Assembly (NCBI RefSeq): GCF_033568475.1
Contig: NC_133123.1
Span: 24,972,622 to 25,036,621, forward strand
DNA: 64,000 nt
Direction: 5' to 3'
Source: Henckelia pumila
Taxonomy: Eukaryota; Streptophyta; Magnoliopsida; Lamiales; Gesneriaceae
The translations under genes and the position numbers were made by a program. The notes beneath the pieces were generated by a model. That model saw only the letters and a list, made by a program, of their open reading frames with translations, did not search any database and was not told the DNA's origin. This document shows positions 45,592 to 56,689 of this stretch, one piece after another; the stretch's first letter is position 1, and every line of letters begins with the position of its first letter.

Positions 45592-46680
45592 CTTCAAGAG
45601 CAAAATAACTGACTGAAGAGTGAAGAAATTCAAAATTAGCACTTTATCCAGTACTTACAGATACAAATCATTTCCTCCAACAAGTACGAGGACCCAAAAA
45701 AGGAAAGCAATAGAAACCACCTAGGCTTTACAAGAGTTTCTAGTTTTTCGGAATCCCATACTCTAATTCATCAAATGACATAATCCTGGTGGCAAAATCA
45801 CTAATGCGAACCGTCGGACAAGCATTGCGCCAGTTGAATATAATTCATCACTGACAAGTGACAAGATATGATATGTTCATGCAAACGTGGATCGTAGAAA
45901 CATGTGGCATGCCTACACAAAGGGATCAATTTTTGCACACAAGCACAAGCACCTTAGAGATCTAAAAGGAATAATGCCACTGACCTTCCACATTCCAAAA
46001 TATATTCCACTGCCTAATCGCAGCAAAAATAAACTCTTCATCGGTCACAGGATAACACCATACGTCACACACTCTATAGAGAATAGCAATCGGCAGAAAA
46101 CATCCCAAGCCGGGCCCATTCAAGAACGGACCGGACCGTCCAGAATTCAAATTCAAAATTTAAAATATACAATTCAAATCATAGACTGCACAGCTATCTC
46201 TCAAGATCAGATCTCGTTTCCAATAAAGGAACGAAAAATACAACATTACAATGACACGGCCATTTCCAAATCCATCACCAGAAATTCAAAAAAAAAATAC
46301 AAAAATAATGAGCCACAAATTTCAAATCCCACTACCACTCCACAATGCGCTAAATTCAAACTGCATAAAAAACAGTAACAAACTGAAAACTGGCCAAAAA
46401 AAAGGCAGATCGAGAGTAATACTCACCGCAGCTGAATCAAACCGAGGTTCAGAGCGAGAAAAGGAGCTCAGAGTAGCTTAAACTACAAAAAAATATATTA
46501 AACAAACAGTGAAAACGAGATCTCAAACAAGAGCTGAAAAATCCATAAAGAATTGATTAATAGTTGCTTTCGAATCAATAATTTAGCATTACTTTAATCT
46601 TATTGGAGGCGAGAGTAGAGAGAGAAGCCAGAAAAGTAAGCAGGAAGGAACCTTTCAGCTTTGAGTTGAGTGTGGAGAGA
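45592..46680 (-). promoter_or_regulatory. 5'UTR with 0.8 kb leader intron of the CIP7-like gene
   Basis: A donor GTGAGT (minus strand, 46426-46421) preceded by GATTCAGCTGCG and an acceptor CTTCAG at 45618-45613 define an intron from 46426 to 45613. The 21 bases 45612-45592 then lead to the ATG. The first exon (about 46427-46680) is rich in CTCTCTC tracts, common in plant leaders. Frames crossing this intron are not coding. Confidence 0.65.
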
Positions 46681-46790
46681 GAAACCGCACAACCGCAAGC
46701 ATAAAGGATTCAAGTTTCATTTTATTTTTTTATTTTTTTTAATGAGAAGCCAATAATTATATATTTCATCTAAAACTTCGTATCAAAGTA
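46681..46790 (-). promoter_or_regulatory. Core promoter of the CIP7-like gene
   Basis: On the minus strand GAAATATATAATTATTGG (about 46769-46752) offers a TATA-like and an ATTGG box 60-90 bp before the inferred first exon. Confidence 0.4.
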
Positions 46791-47478
46791 AAATTTTAAA
46801 TAATGTTATCTTATATTATTAAAGAAAATCATCATTTAGTAATCGAAATTACTATGAATTTTAAAAGAAAAATTAATGAATGTTTTCTAATAGCTATCTC
46901 AAACACTACTTCCATGTCTCGAATCAAGTCGTATAGCAAAAAAACAAGATCTTTAAAAAAAAAAATACTAAGGAGGGATTATTATGGTCTATTGACGTGG
47001 GTGAGGCTTGTAACAAAAGACTGGGGGAAGTTGGTGAATTTAAGAATTAGATAGATAGATTTGAGCAAGCAAGTGCTGTACAGTAAACAAAGTTAATTTA
47101 TGTTTACTTAGATATTTAATTCAGTATTATATTTGACATATTATTTAATTAGATTTCAAAAAAAATATATTTGATTTGCTTTCTGACTTTATTATTGCGA
47201 TATATTATACATTAAAACCTATTAATTAGGTAATTATTACGGGCATATTCCTTTTGAATTTTTTTTTAGCGAATGTGCTTTGGGATAACGAATTCTTTTC
47301 CTTTCCTTTTCTTTTCTTTTCTTTTCTTTTTTGAATCTGGATAACGAATTCTTTAGGTATTTCAAATTCCGACTTATTATTCAATGTAATGTAATTACTT
47401 CGTATATATTTTTGTAATAAGTATAAGTATTTAAAATAAGGACAAATTGCAAATTTATTTCAATATGTTTTGGATTGG
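46791..47478. other. AT-rich spacer with (TTTTC)n
   Basis: A (TTTTC)n microsatellite is at 47297-47331. The direct repeat GGATAACGAATTCTTT occurs at 47282 and 47339. No gene seen. Confidence 0.5.
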
Positions 47479-47803
47479 GGTTCCGTTTGGACATGGTTTT
47501 TTTTATCACTTTTTAAATTCATTTATAAGTGAAAAAATTAAGTATGTGTTTGGACGATATTTTTGAAAAATATTTTTTAAAAATATTTTTTAAAAAGTGT
47601 TATTCAAGTATACTTTTAAAAAAATAAATGATAGATGTTTTTAGATACTTTTAGAATAGAAAACAATGATAAAAATTAAAACAATACTACTTTTGAAGTT
47701 GGATTGTTTTTTTATAGAATGGTTGTCCAAATAAATATTTATTCTCAAAAAAAATTTAAAACATTTTATAAAAAAATTTATAAGTACTTGTCCAAACAAA
47801 ACC
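47479..47803. mobile_element. Foldback MITE, ~325 bp
   Basis: GGTTCCGTTTGGACATGG at the left and GGTTTTGTTTGGACAAG on the minus strand at the right. The interior is A/T-rich with TTTTTGAAAAATATTTTT foldbacks. The target duplication is not clear, so the superfamily is left open. Confidence 0.6.
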
Positions 47804-47828
47804 TTTGTCATTTAATTTATCAAATTTT

Positions 47829-48110
47829 GGTTTTTTTTTTTTTGACAAGAAGACTTGCAACTTTATTAATTAATTAATAGAAATATCTTTTGTTACAAGA
47901 CTTTGTAGCCAAAAAAAAAAATTTCCAGGCACCTATATAAAAGATGCAGGAGAAGAACAAATAAATTTAACTAAAGAATAAGCTATTTCATTCGACGACC
48001 CAAACATGAAAAAAAGAAACATTATCAACATCATAGCACATCCTCAGAATCTCCAGTGCACTCCTATGTATCTCATGTGATCAGAATAGAACCTATATTA
48101 CATATGTTAA
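47829..48110 (-). pseudogene. LINE 3' end: RNase H-like C terminus plus poly-A
   Basis: Read on the minus strand: FGSSNEIAYSLVKF, ICSSPASFI, a stop (TAG) and VPGNFFFL, i.e. the VxRxxNxxAHxLA block and the end of the L1-type RNase H-like domain, then about 45 bp and an A run (T run on plus, 47829-47841). A classic 5'-truncated LINE insertion with at least one stop. Confidence 0.65.
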
Positions 48111-48293
48111 AATCTACGTAAGCAAAACTATACATAAACAACAAGTGATTTTTTCTCTTATTTTGAAACTTTTGAGTGTTGTTTTGTTTTGTTTTTTTGT
48201 CCGATCATTTTACTTATATAACTTTAATGTGTATAATATCAGTTTTATTGTCACTACACGAGCCATGCAAAAAAGACTATCAGTGTAAACTAA

Positions 48294-48488
48294 GAGCATC
48301 TCCAATATTGCACCAAAATGGTGCATTGAAGTTAGCGCATTTGTAAAATAAAGAGAATATTTCGAGAATATTTTTTTTGGTTTACGATTTGATGTAAATG
48401 AATTGGAGATGGGTATTGTTTGGTGCAGAAATTACACTATTTTAGTGCAAAACTTGCACCAAAATGATGTTTGTGGTCGGAGATGGTT
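48294..48488. mobile_element. Tourist-like MITE, 195 bp
   Basis: GAGCATCTCCAAT at the left and AACCATCTCCGACC on the minus strand at the right, flanked by TAA on both sides (48291-48293, 48489-48491). The inner arms ATTGCACCAAAATGGTGCA and TTGCACCAAAATGATG repeat the same motif. Confidence 0.72.
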
Positions 48489-48491
48489 TAA

Positions 48492-49738
48492 GTAATATTT
48501 GTAAGCTAGTGGCTTGAGAGAGAGAGAGAGAAAGACTAAAACACAAAAAATAAAATAAAAGTAAGTCGCTAGATAAAAACTAATTACATGACTAAAATCC
48601 TAAATACCAACTTACAATTAATTTGTTTTTGTTTTTATAATAACAATCAACTACGTGTCATTTCAAATACTTTAATTTGATTTTTTTTTAAAATTCAGAT
48701 CCAAGCTGTGAACCTCCCTTCAGATGGAATAAAAAGTTGCATTAAAAAAAGAAAACTATCATATATCTGAGATCGTTATCTGGGATCATGGGGTTAAATT
48801 CTAAAATTTCAAATAACTCAATCCAAATACAAAATAAATTAATTTTTATGATTTCAATTTGGAGAATCTAGAATATATCGAGGATATGTATAATGTATAT
48901 ATGGACGAATTAAGGATCTGGTGGCTTAGGATTCAAGTCCTTAGTATATATATACATCCCCCTCGTATACTACGGATTATGTTAATATGTAATTAACTCA
49001 TTAGTCATTCTCATTATAGTAACATGATTGGAAAATAAAAATAATAAGTTGAAATATCATGTTGGTCATCAACGACTAAATCTTGTTTTTTATCAAAAGA
49101 ATTTTAATATTCCCATATACTAAAATAGCAAAATATTACCTCTAAGCTAAAATATTTAAAATGACTAATATTAATATAGTAATTTGTGACGTATAAGTAA
49201 GCTATAATTTAATTATGAAGTAAATTTTGTTGGCTGCTAGCCGTCGATATTGACATTGGACTTTTATCAGTTCACAATTTAAAAGCTCTATGTCAAAGTT
49301 GACGTTATTATTTGAAATAAGTTAAACAGACTCGTGGATCTATATTCATATTGTTTTGCGTCTTTTAAAACCGTGATAACAAATTTACTGGTTTAGTTTT
49401 GCTTGAAAATATGAATAAAAAATAAAGACTCACTATGATTAACGAATTGAAATCGAAATTACAACTGAAATCATAAGTTCATCTTTATCTTTCTCGATTA
49501 TTAAAATAGAGAAAAATACACTTCGTTTCAAATTGATATGAACACTAATCGAATATTGCCCAAACAGTTGATTCATAGTTCCACCTTTCGTCCGAATCGA
49601 AATCATTAATTTTGAGAACGGTTCTAATGATATCTTTTCCATTCTAATGATATTTTCATTTCTAAAAATAATAAAAGTATTTACTATCATTATATAGAAG
49701 AATAATTTTTTTTCTACCTTCATCGATTTAACATAGGG
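48492..49738. other. AT-rich spacer
   Basis: (GA)n at 48517-48531. No gene or bounded element recognised. Confidence 0.45.
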
Positions 49739-49876
49739 TAATTTGCATTCATAGCTCCCTCACATTTTTTGTTTTTGACATTCACCTATCTTTCATGTTA
49801 TAATTTTTTAACTTGCTAAGGAATGTGAGTGTCAAATGCATAAAGTGTTGGAGATGTGAATGCAAATGAATCATTT
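49739..49876. mobile_element. Small foldback MITE related to the 54701 element
   Basis: TAATTTGCATTCATAGCTCCC at the left mirrors ATTCATTTGCATTCACATC (minus strand) at the right. The TTGCATTCA motif near the ends is shared with the Mutator-like MITE at 54701. Confidence 0.5.
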
Positions 49877-50079
49877 AACATATAATACAAAAAGGAAAAT
49901 ATTATAAAAATATCATGATTTAGACTATTTCTTTTCTATTTGTTATATTAGAATATTTCAGAGAACCATGAAAAATATTATTTTAATAACTGACATTAAT
50001 CAGGTTGAGCTATCTCATGAATCTACGTATGTGAGAAGAATCGGTCTATTATGTCTAATTACACATGAGAAAAAAATAT

Positions 50080-50470
50080 CGAATTTTTGGTATACCAAAG
50101 TTAACGTACTGAAAAAATGTCGAATTTATCAATTTTCGATATGATAATGGTATGAAATTTTAAAATTTCGATATATACTAAAATATCGAAATACTAAAAT
50201 GATATGTAAACATTTAAAAATATATAATATTTCAAAAATATATAATATTTAAACAATACATCTATAAATTTTAAAAAATATAAGGTTTTTTTTTGGGTAA
50301 AAAAATACTATATACTGATATCGTACCGAAATTTCGGTACACCATAAAATTTTAGTATAATCAGTATGCTAATTATATGTACCAAAAATTTCAGTATGAC
50401 ATTGGTATAAATTTTTTTATATCGTAGTTTTTTATATGATACACGATATACGGCTTTCGGTTCAGTATGA
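50080..50470 (-). repeat. Dispersed 'CGGTAT/CGAAATTT' repeat, copy 2 (inverted)
   Basis: The reverse complement of 50080-50300 follows the same block order as 23400-23660. The right half (50320-50470) adds more GGTACACC/CGAAATTTCGGTAC motifs, a short perfect palindrome. Confidence 0.6.
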
Positions 50471-51214
50471 TACGATAAACCACTCCGATCTAATAACATG
50501 CCTAAGCCATTGAGAAACCGGCCTTATGGGATTGTGCCTTTCAGTTGCAATTCGTTTTTTAAAAATTCGAGTAAATTCTCTCACATTCTTCTTCGTAAAA
50601 TCTTGATTTTGCGATAAATAAAAGAAATATGAAGTTTTCATTTGTTGGTTAAACGTGCACAAATTCAAGATATGACTATAACAGAAAATGATCTCTTAGG
50701 TAAAATACAAAACAACAATTGAAAGCTGTAAAATACTACTGTGAGAAATATTAAAAAAACTATAAAGCAATTGATGTATGTAGCAAAATACAATTTTTTT
50801 AAAGCAGATTAAACACATACGAACGTCTGTTTCATACGATACAACTGTTGAACAAGTAACAAATTAAACACAAATTCATTACTCCGACGAACTCAAATCA
50901 TACATTTACTTATCACCAAAACTTAATGGTGACCAATTGAGAAGCTAACAATATGAAATACAAGAAAATACTTAAGTGAGAGCTTGAATATCTTTTTGTG
51001 TGTTCATAAGCTCCAAAAAGCATACCAAGAGTCATGAAAGATTAATTAAATCAAATAATCTTGGAATTAACTCAAAAATATGAAGAGCCAAAAATCTCAA
51101 ATTAATTCAAAAATACGGAGAGTCAAATGACACTCTCACATTCATGAACCATAATTTTCATTCAGAGTTTAATTAAGTCAAATTTCCAACATCATTGCTT
51201 TTCAAACTTTTTTT
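50471..51214. other. AT-rich spacer
   Basis: No gene seen. Direct repeat of the CTCAAATTAATTCAAAAATACG type near 51065-51115. Confidence 0.45.
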
Positions 51215-51294
51215 AAAGTAAACAAGAAATTCATTAAGAATAAATTCCCGAATCAGTATTTACAATATTTGATAACCAGTACAACACCATTTTA

Positions 51295-51714
51295 CTATTC
51301 AAAGTTTGAGGATAAAGAAAGTGCTTTTCGAGCAAGACAATCGACCACTATATTTGATGATCTTCTCATTTGTTGTAACGATATAAAAGTTGAATTATTA
51401 ATAAGTGCTCGACTTTTCAAAGCTATAGCACCAGTTGAACCAAGATCCTCTTTCGATATAGTTACTACTTGAACCAGCTGAAGCGAATCTGTAAAAATAC
51501 AAACAATAACAAAACCATATTGCAAACAAAATTTCATACCATGACAAATAATTGTCAATTCCGCTCCTTTCACCTAGTCTGGATTCCTAGTTATTTTTGC
51601 CCTTGGCCCTTGTACCATACCTTGAGAATCTCCGATCATGACCATCCCCACACTAACTGATTTTCCGAAAGCATACACCCTGCATCAACGTATAGTCTTA
51701 CGTGATTTTCGAAT
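51295..51714 (-). pseudogene. LINE-derived RNase H-like (RVT_3) domain, broken
   Basis: Minus strand, in order: RLYVDAGCMLSENQLV (51700-51650), then in another frame GMVMIGDSQGMVQG, a TAG, VKGAELTIICHGMKFCLQYGF, VCIFTDSLQLVQVV, and SLQQMRRSSNIVVDCLARKALS. D of VDAG, E of GAEL and D of FTDS fit the RNase H-like active-site carboxylates. A frameshift near 51650 and one stop near 51574 make it non-functional. Nearly the whole domain is present. Confidence 0.75.
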
Positions 51715-51720
51715 TTTCAA

Positions 51721-52179
51721 TGACACAATACGTTAGGTATTTAAAATTGGTTTGTGTAATTTATGTTTACACTGAATGATTTCTTCCTTTAAATAATTAC
51801 AAAATAAATATAATAAATGGGCAGTTTTTTTAAAAGGAAAATTGAAAATCAAATCATCATCATCCGTCAAAAAAATAAAAATTTGCTAAAAAATAACAAA
51901 TAAATATAGTCATACAAGATCGAGTATTTATTATTTTACTAAAAAAAATTTGATGGTGATTATGCAACTCAAATCATTTATAAAAAAACTTTGTACCATG
52001 TAATTCAATCATTTTATGACACAGATAATTGTCCCATGCCAACAATTTCACTCTTTTGCCATCCATAAAAGTTAAACACATGTATTTATCAAAAATTATA
52101 ATTACTGATAATAATATAACTAAAATATTTTAAACTATATATAACATCATCACGCTTCCATGTCCCAACAAAGAACGAG

Positions 52180-52220
<41 letters not shown>
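51721..52220. other. AT-rich spacer with (TAA)n
   Basis: A trinucleotide run (ATA/TAA)n lies at 52181-52220, directly before the Helitron end. No gene seen. Confidence 0.5.
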
Positions 52221-52221
<1 letters not shown>

Positions 52222-52575
52222 TAGTTATGGTATACACGCGTTGTGTGTGTATCGTAATATTTGAATTTTATGATATGTTAATAAGCTTTATAAGTTTTTG
52301 GAAAAATAATAAAAAAAGAAGATAAATGTTGGAGTTGCATAAATTTATGAAAATTAAGAAAAAGGAAAATAAATGTTGGAGTAGTGGGGGAAGACGTGGG
52401 AAAAAAGAAATGGGTTGTGGTCTTTTAGAATTATTTTTTTTAATGTAAATTTTTATTATGCCCTTTTTATTTTTAAAAAAAACATGATAAAACAAATAAT
52501 GACATTTTTGTCCACCCATATTTTGAACCAAATTTAATTAGTCTAATAGTTTGTGGTATTATAAGATAGTAAAGA
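52221..52575 (-). mobile_element. Non-autonomous Helitron, 355 bp, both ends visible
   Basis: On the minus strand it starts TCTTTACTATCTTATAATACC after A (52575) and ends with the hairpin ACACACA-ACG-CGTGT, nine bases, CTAG and T at 52220. It inserted at the edge of a (TAA)n repeat. A frame inside it (minus 52531-52268) is low complexity. Confidence 0.72.
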
Positions 52576-53423
52576 TAACAACATAGAACAAGTTCCCATT
52601 TTTGATATTTTAGCGATAGAAATTAACTAATTGGAATGGCCCGGTGGTGAGGCCCATATTAAACTAGTGGAACTATGGGTTGCAAAAGTAAGCTCGTTCA
52701 TGGGCCCAATAATCATTTCACAAGTGATAAGGCGTGAATTCTCTGTCAAATAATTATATCGATTAAAATGTTATTATTTTTATTACAATTTTATTTTAAA
52801 GGAAAAACATTAATATATTTTAAAATTTCAATACACTTGTTTATTTTATAAATAAAAATTCATCATAAAATTGGAATTTTGATAGGAAAAAAAATTACAT
52901 CACAATTATTTTTAGTGTTTACAAACACTACCTTAACAAACTTAAAATTGGGTTACATTTCAAACGTATATGCACGTACGTATCGCATATCATGATGTAA
53001 TAACATATCTATTTTTATTTATTAAGCAAGAGAGACCCATATGGTCTCTTGGTATGTCTACCATCAAATTTTAAAATAAATCCAAAAACATCTCAATTAT
53101 GTGGAGAAAAAGAAGGAAGCGAGAACGGTTTTATTTTCCAAACCTAAAACTGCATGTTCCATCTATCATACTTTCAAGCTTTGGAGTTTGGACGGCAAAA
53201 TCATGTGCAGAAAATTAAATCAACGGGAACAATTTTCTTCTCCAACCTAAAACTACATTTTCCCTATGTCTACCATTTTCAACTTCACATATTCACGTTG
53301 CTGAAATTTCGCAACGACGAGAGAATTCGAAATTCAATCATATTTTGTCTTACCAATCGATATAGATATATTATTCTCTGGTGTTTCTTTATTTGTTGGT
53401 CATGAAATTCATACTCTTCTTTG
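52576..53423. other. Spacer
   Basis: AT-rich to 53100, more balanced after. No gene recognised. Confidence 0.4.
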
Positions 53424-53972
53424 CCATTTACATGACAACTCAATTTTATTTTGAGATTTGGAATGAGATTGTTAGATTAGTTGTTGATATCATCATACGT
53501 CTTCTTACTCCATGACTTTTGGAAAATATCATGTTGTGAATCCCAATGAGGGTCATCCTCTGCTTGATTCTCACAATCCAATTACCGTCTGGGTAAGTTT
53601 TATTTATGAAAGACTGGATTTTGCTTTTCAAGTCATTTTGTTGGAATTATGTACTGGGTTTGATTATGAGATGAATTTTTGGGTTTAATTTGTTGAAATT
53701 TTTTATCTTGCTCAATGAAATTCCCACGAAAGTACTTTCCTATAATGCATGTATACCGAGTAGTCATAATTTTTCTTTGCTAGCTTTTTTATACAAAATA
53801 TTTTCCTCGCAATATGGCTTGAATAAGTTTACCAAATCATAAATATGGCTTGAATTTAATGGTGAATGACTGGATCAACCTTCATTATTTAATGGAGTTT
53901 TGGGTCCAAGGAATCTGATTTTTGGTGTCGCTGCTTCATCTACTGGAATTTTTATGTAATGTTAGTTAATTG
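53424..53972 (+). repeat. Left arm of a 0.55 kb inverted repeat
   Basis: Matches the reverse complement of 56117-56663 along its length, e.g. CCATTTACATGACAACTCAA, ACCGTCTGGGTAAGTTTTAT, TGAAATTCCCACGAAAGTAC, CTACTGGAATTTTTATG, with scattered substitutions and small indels. Both arms keep a GTCTGG/GTAAGTTT junction like a splice donor. Confidence 0.88.
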
Positions 53973-54690
53973 GTTTCTTTGATTTTCAATGTAGTTAAAT
54001 GAATTCTCTCATAGTTGTTTTGTTTGTTCGATTTCTTTTCTAATCCATCAAGCAAAGCTTTCACCATAAGCATTTGACACAAATTGATATTGAATGAATT
54101 TTTTTTCTGTACAAGTTCTGAAATTTCTTCTCCTTGAACATATTCTAATCTAATTTATTAAAATACATTCAGAAATTATTATTATTATTAATAAAAAATG
54201 TATATATGCATCATATTTTTTTTTGTTTTAAAGATGTCAATTTTTTTATGACAACACGTTCTCAAACTTTTTATGTCTTTTAATTTTAATTTAATAAATT
54301 GTGATGTGGATATTCAAGGTGTATTTTTATTTATTTTTATATATGTGGCCCTTTATTCCTCGGTCGAGGAAGTCATATTTTAGTTAGATTATATCTGAAT
54401 TAAAGTGGTTGATGAATATTTTTTTTTACTTAAATGTTTCTGATGTATTTTTTTGTCCTAATTTTCTGCAAAACATTATTTCTGAATATTGAAGGAAAGG
54501 GTTCACATCCCGATGGTATATGTGTTGTTGCTTATTATTCAATTTTTTATGCATCTTTTTTATTATTCGTACATTTTTTTTCATATATCCGTTGGCATAT
54601 TAATTAATTCAAATGCCCCAATTTCAAGATCAACGATTTACATAAGTTTATACATTAGTATCACACACGCAAAACAGAATTCATACTAAG
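53973..54690. other. AT-rich spacer
   Basis: No gene recognised. The last ~30 bases before 54691 may be the left remnant of the copia RNase H frame. Confidence 0.4.
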
Positions 54691-54700
54691 GTTATAAAGG

Positions 54701-54965
54701 GGGCTAATTGCATTCACACCCCCTGTGAAAAGTCTAAAAGGCATAAAACACCTTGTGTAAAATTAATAGCATGTTAGACCCTATGTTTTAAAAAAATTAG
54801 CATAAAAACCCCTATGAGAGGGTATAAATATGCCCGAGTTTGTATAACATAGGGGTGAAATGTGCTACATTTTAAAAAACTGAGGGATGCATTAGCCCAT
54901 TAATATTTCTTAGGGGGTTTTATGCCTTTTAGACTTTTCACAGGGGGTGTGAATGCAATTAACCC
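54701..54965. mobile_element. Mutator-like MITE, 265 bp, inserted in a copia RNase H frame
   Basis: About 45 bp inverted ends: GGGCTAATTGCATTCACACC at the left and GGGTTAATTGCATTCACACC on the minus strand at the right, continuing through CCCTGTGAAAAGTCTAAAAGG. Flanks GTTATAAAGG (54691-54700) and GTCATAAAGG (54966-54975) are a 10-bp target duplication with one change. The right copy is read as VIK in the copia RNase H frame. Confidence 0.87.
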
Positions 54966-55260
54966 GTCATAAAGGAAGGATTGTGGTTAAAAGGGAAGAT
55001 AACGAAGCTTGGTGTGAAACACGATCAAGTTATAGTACACTGTGACAACCAAAGTGCAATACACCTGACGAAGCACCAAGTATATCATGAACGATCGAAA
55101 CACATAGTTGTGAAGATGCATTTCGTCAGAGATGTAATTGAAAAATGAGATGTGATCCTAGTGAAAATGGCATCAGAAGAAAATCCTGCAGATGTTATGA
55201 CGAAGTCACTGCCGTATGCTAAGTTCAAAAATGTTTGGACTTAGTTAATGCGGTGATTGG
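54966..55260 (+). pseudogene. Ty1/copia RNase H C terminus
   Basis: Frame: VIKEGLWLKGKI, VIVHCDNQSAIHLTKHQVYHERSKHI, VKMHFVRDVIEK, stop (TGA, about 55148), DVILVKMASEENPADVMTKSLPYAKF, end. These are the closing blocks of copia RNase H (CDNQSAI, H-x-RSKHI, NPADxxTK). Everything upstream of the MITE is lost or unrecognisable. It leads into its LTR after AAGGTGGAGA at 55313. Confidence 0.88.
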
Positions 55261-55312
55261 AAATTAGCCAAAGGAGGATAGGATGAAGAGCAGCATTCAA
55301 CCTGAAAGAATC

Positions 55313-55323
55313 AAGGTGGAGAT
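55313..55323 (+). other. Polypurine tract of copia fragment
   Basis: AAGGTGGAGAT directly before TGTTGAAG, a standard copia polypurine tract. Confidence 0.75.
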
Positions 55324-56116
55324 TGTTGAAGTGTGCTTTTATCAGATTGAATAGAAATAGAGAGGAGATCAGATCAAAGAGTACAGATCAGATGAATTCA
55401 GTGATAAGATGAGTTCATGGTCAGATCGAATACTGGGATCAGATCGAAGTTGATGGTCAGATGAGTCTTCGGATGAGTTCATGCAAACCGATTGCTCGAG
55501 TATTGAGACTTGAATAGAAGTCAGATAAAGTGTCTAAGAAGCTGTAAGCTTGAAGGCATATCGATGCAGATCGAAGCTGTAAGTTGGACCATGTTGACTT
55601 TATAATTGGGTCGTAAGTTGTTGTTGACCTAAATCCCAAGATGAAAGTCGGTGTAATTCTCTATATAAGCAGATGGAAGCTGACCGAAACGAACATAACA
55701 GAAAATCAAATTCTTCAATCTTCAAAAAATATTCGAGAGAGAAGAAAAGAGAGATTTCGGACGAGAGAACTGAGGTGCATATTGTAACATGAAGAATTCA
55801 AGAATTCAAAGCTTGAATTGAGTCTGTATCTAGTGCTAGAGTTTTTCTTGGCCATTTCTGTAATGAGCTTGTGTTTGAGCTTGAATTTGTTCTGTTGGTG
55901 ATTAATAAAGTGGTTGTATTGCTCTCCCGTGAACGTAGGCAAATTCCTTGCCGAACCACGTAAATGCTTGTGTTATTTATTTTGCTTTCACGTGAGTTGG
56001 TGATTGGTCTGCGTGTGTTGGGTTTCAACTATTTCTAGGATTGTGTTCTTGTTTGTTGTGTGTTCGTGTGTCTGGGAATTCTCGGAATACCAAACTCTCC
56101 GGATTGATTCCTAACA
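55324..56116 (+). repeat. 3' LTR of copia fragment
   Basis: Begins TGTTGAAGTGTG and ends GATTCCTAACA, matching TGTT/AACA ends; 793 bp. A TATA-like CTCTATATAAGC lies at 55659-55670. Its right end abuts the inverted repeat arm exactly. Confidence 0.82.
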
Positions 56117-56663
56117 CAATTAACTAACATTAAATAAAAATCCCCAGTAGATGAAACAGTGACACCAAAAATCAAATTCCTTAGATCCAAAACTCCATTA
56201 AATAATGAAGGTGGATCCAGTCAATCACCATTAAATTCAAGCCAGATTTATGATTTGGTGAACTTATTCAAGCCATACTGTGAGGAAAATATCTTGTATA
56301 ATAGAGTTAACAAAGAAAAAGTATGACTACACAGTAAACATGCATTATGGGAAAGTACTTTCGTGGGAATTTCATTGAGCAAGATAAAATTTTTTAACAA
56401 ATTAAACCCAAAAATCCATCTCATAATCAAACCCAGTACATAATTCCAACAAAACAACTTGAAAAACAAAATCAAATCTTTCATAAATAAAACTTACCCA
56501 GACGGTAATTGTTTTGTGGGAATCAAGCAGATGATGGCCCTCACTGGGATTCACGACATGATATTTTCCAACAATTATGAAGTAAGAAGACGTATGATGA
56601 TATCAACAAATAATCTAACAATCTCATTCCAAATATCAAAAAAATATTGAGTTGTCATGTAAA
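56117..56663 (-). repeat. Right arm of the 0.55 kb inverted repeat
   Basis: Reverse complement of 53424-53972. It starts at the first base after the copia LTR, so the copia insertion (or a deletion starting there) cut this copy. At its other edge it joins the aquaporin-like exons. Confidence 0.88.
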
Positions 56664-56689
56664 TGGAAAAACAATGAGCATATTTAGTC

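Noticed and set aside
45887..46378. 163-codon plus-strand frame
   Set aside because: It lies in the leader intron of the CIP7-like gene on the other strand, is low in recognisable motifs and has no family.
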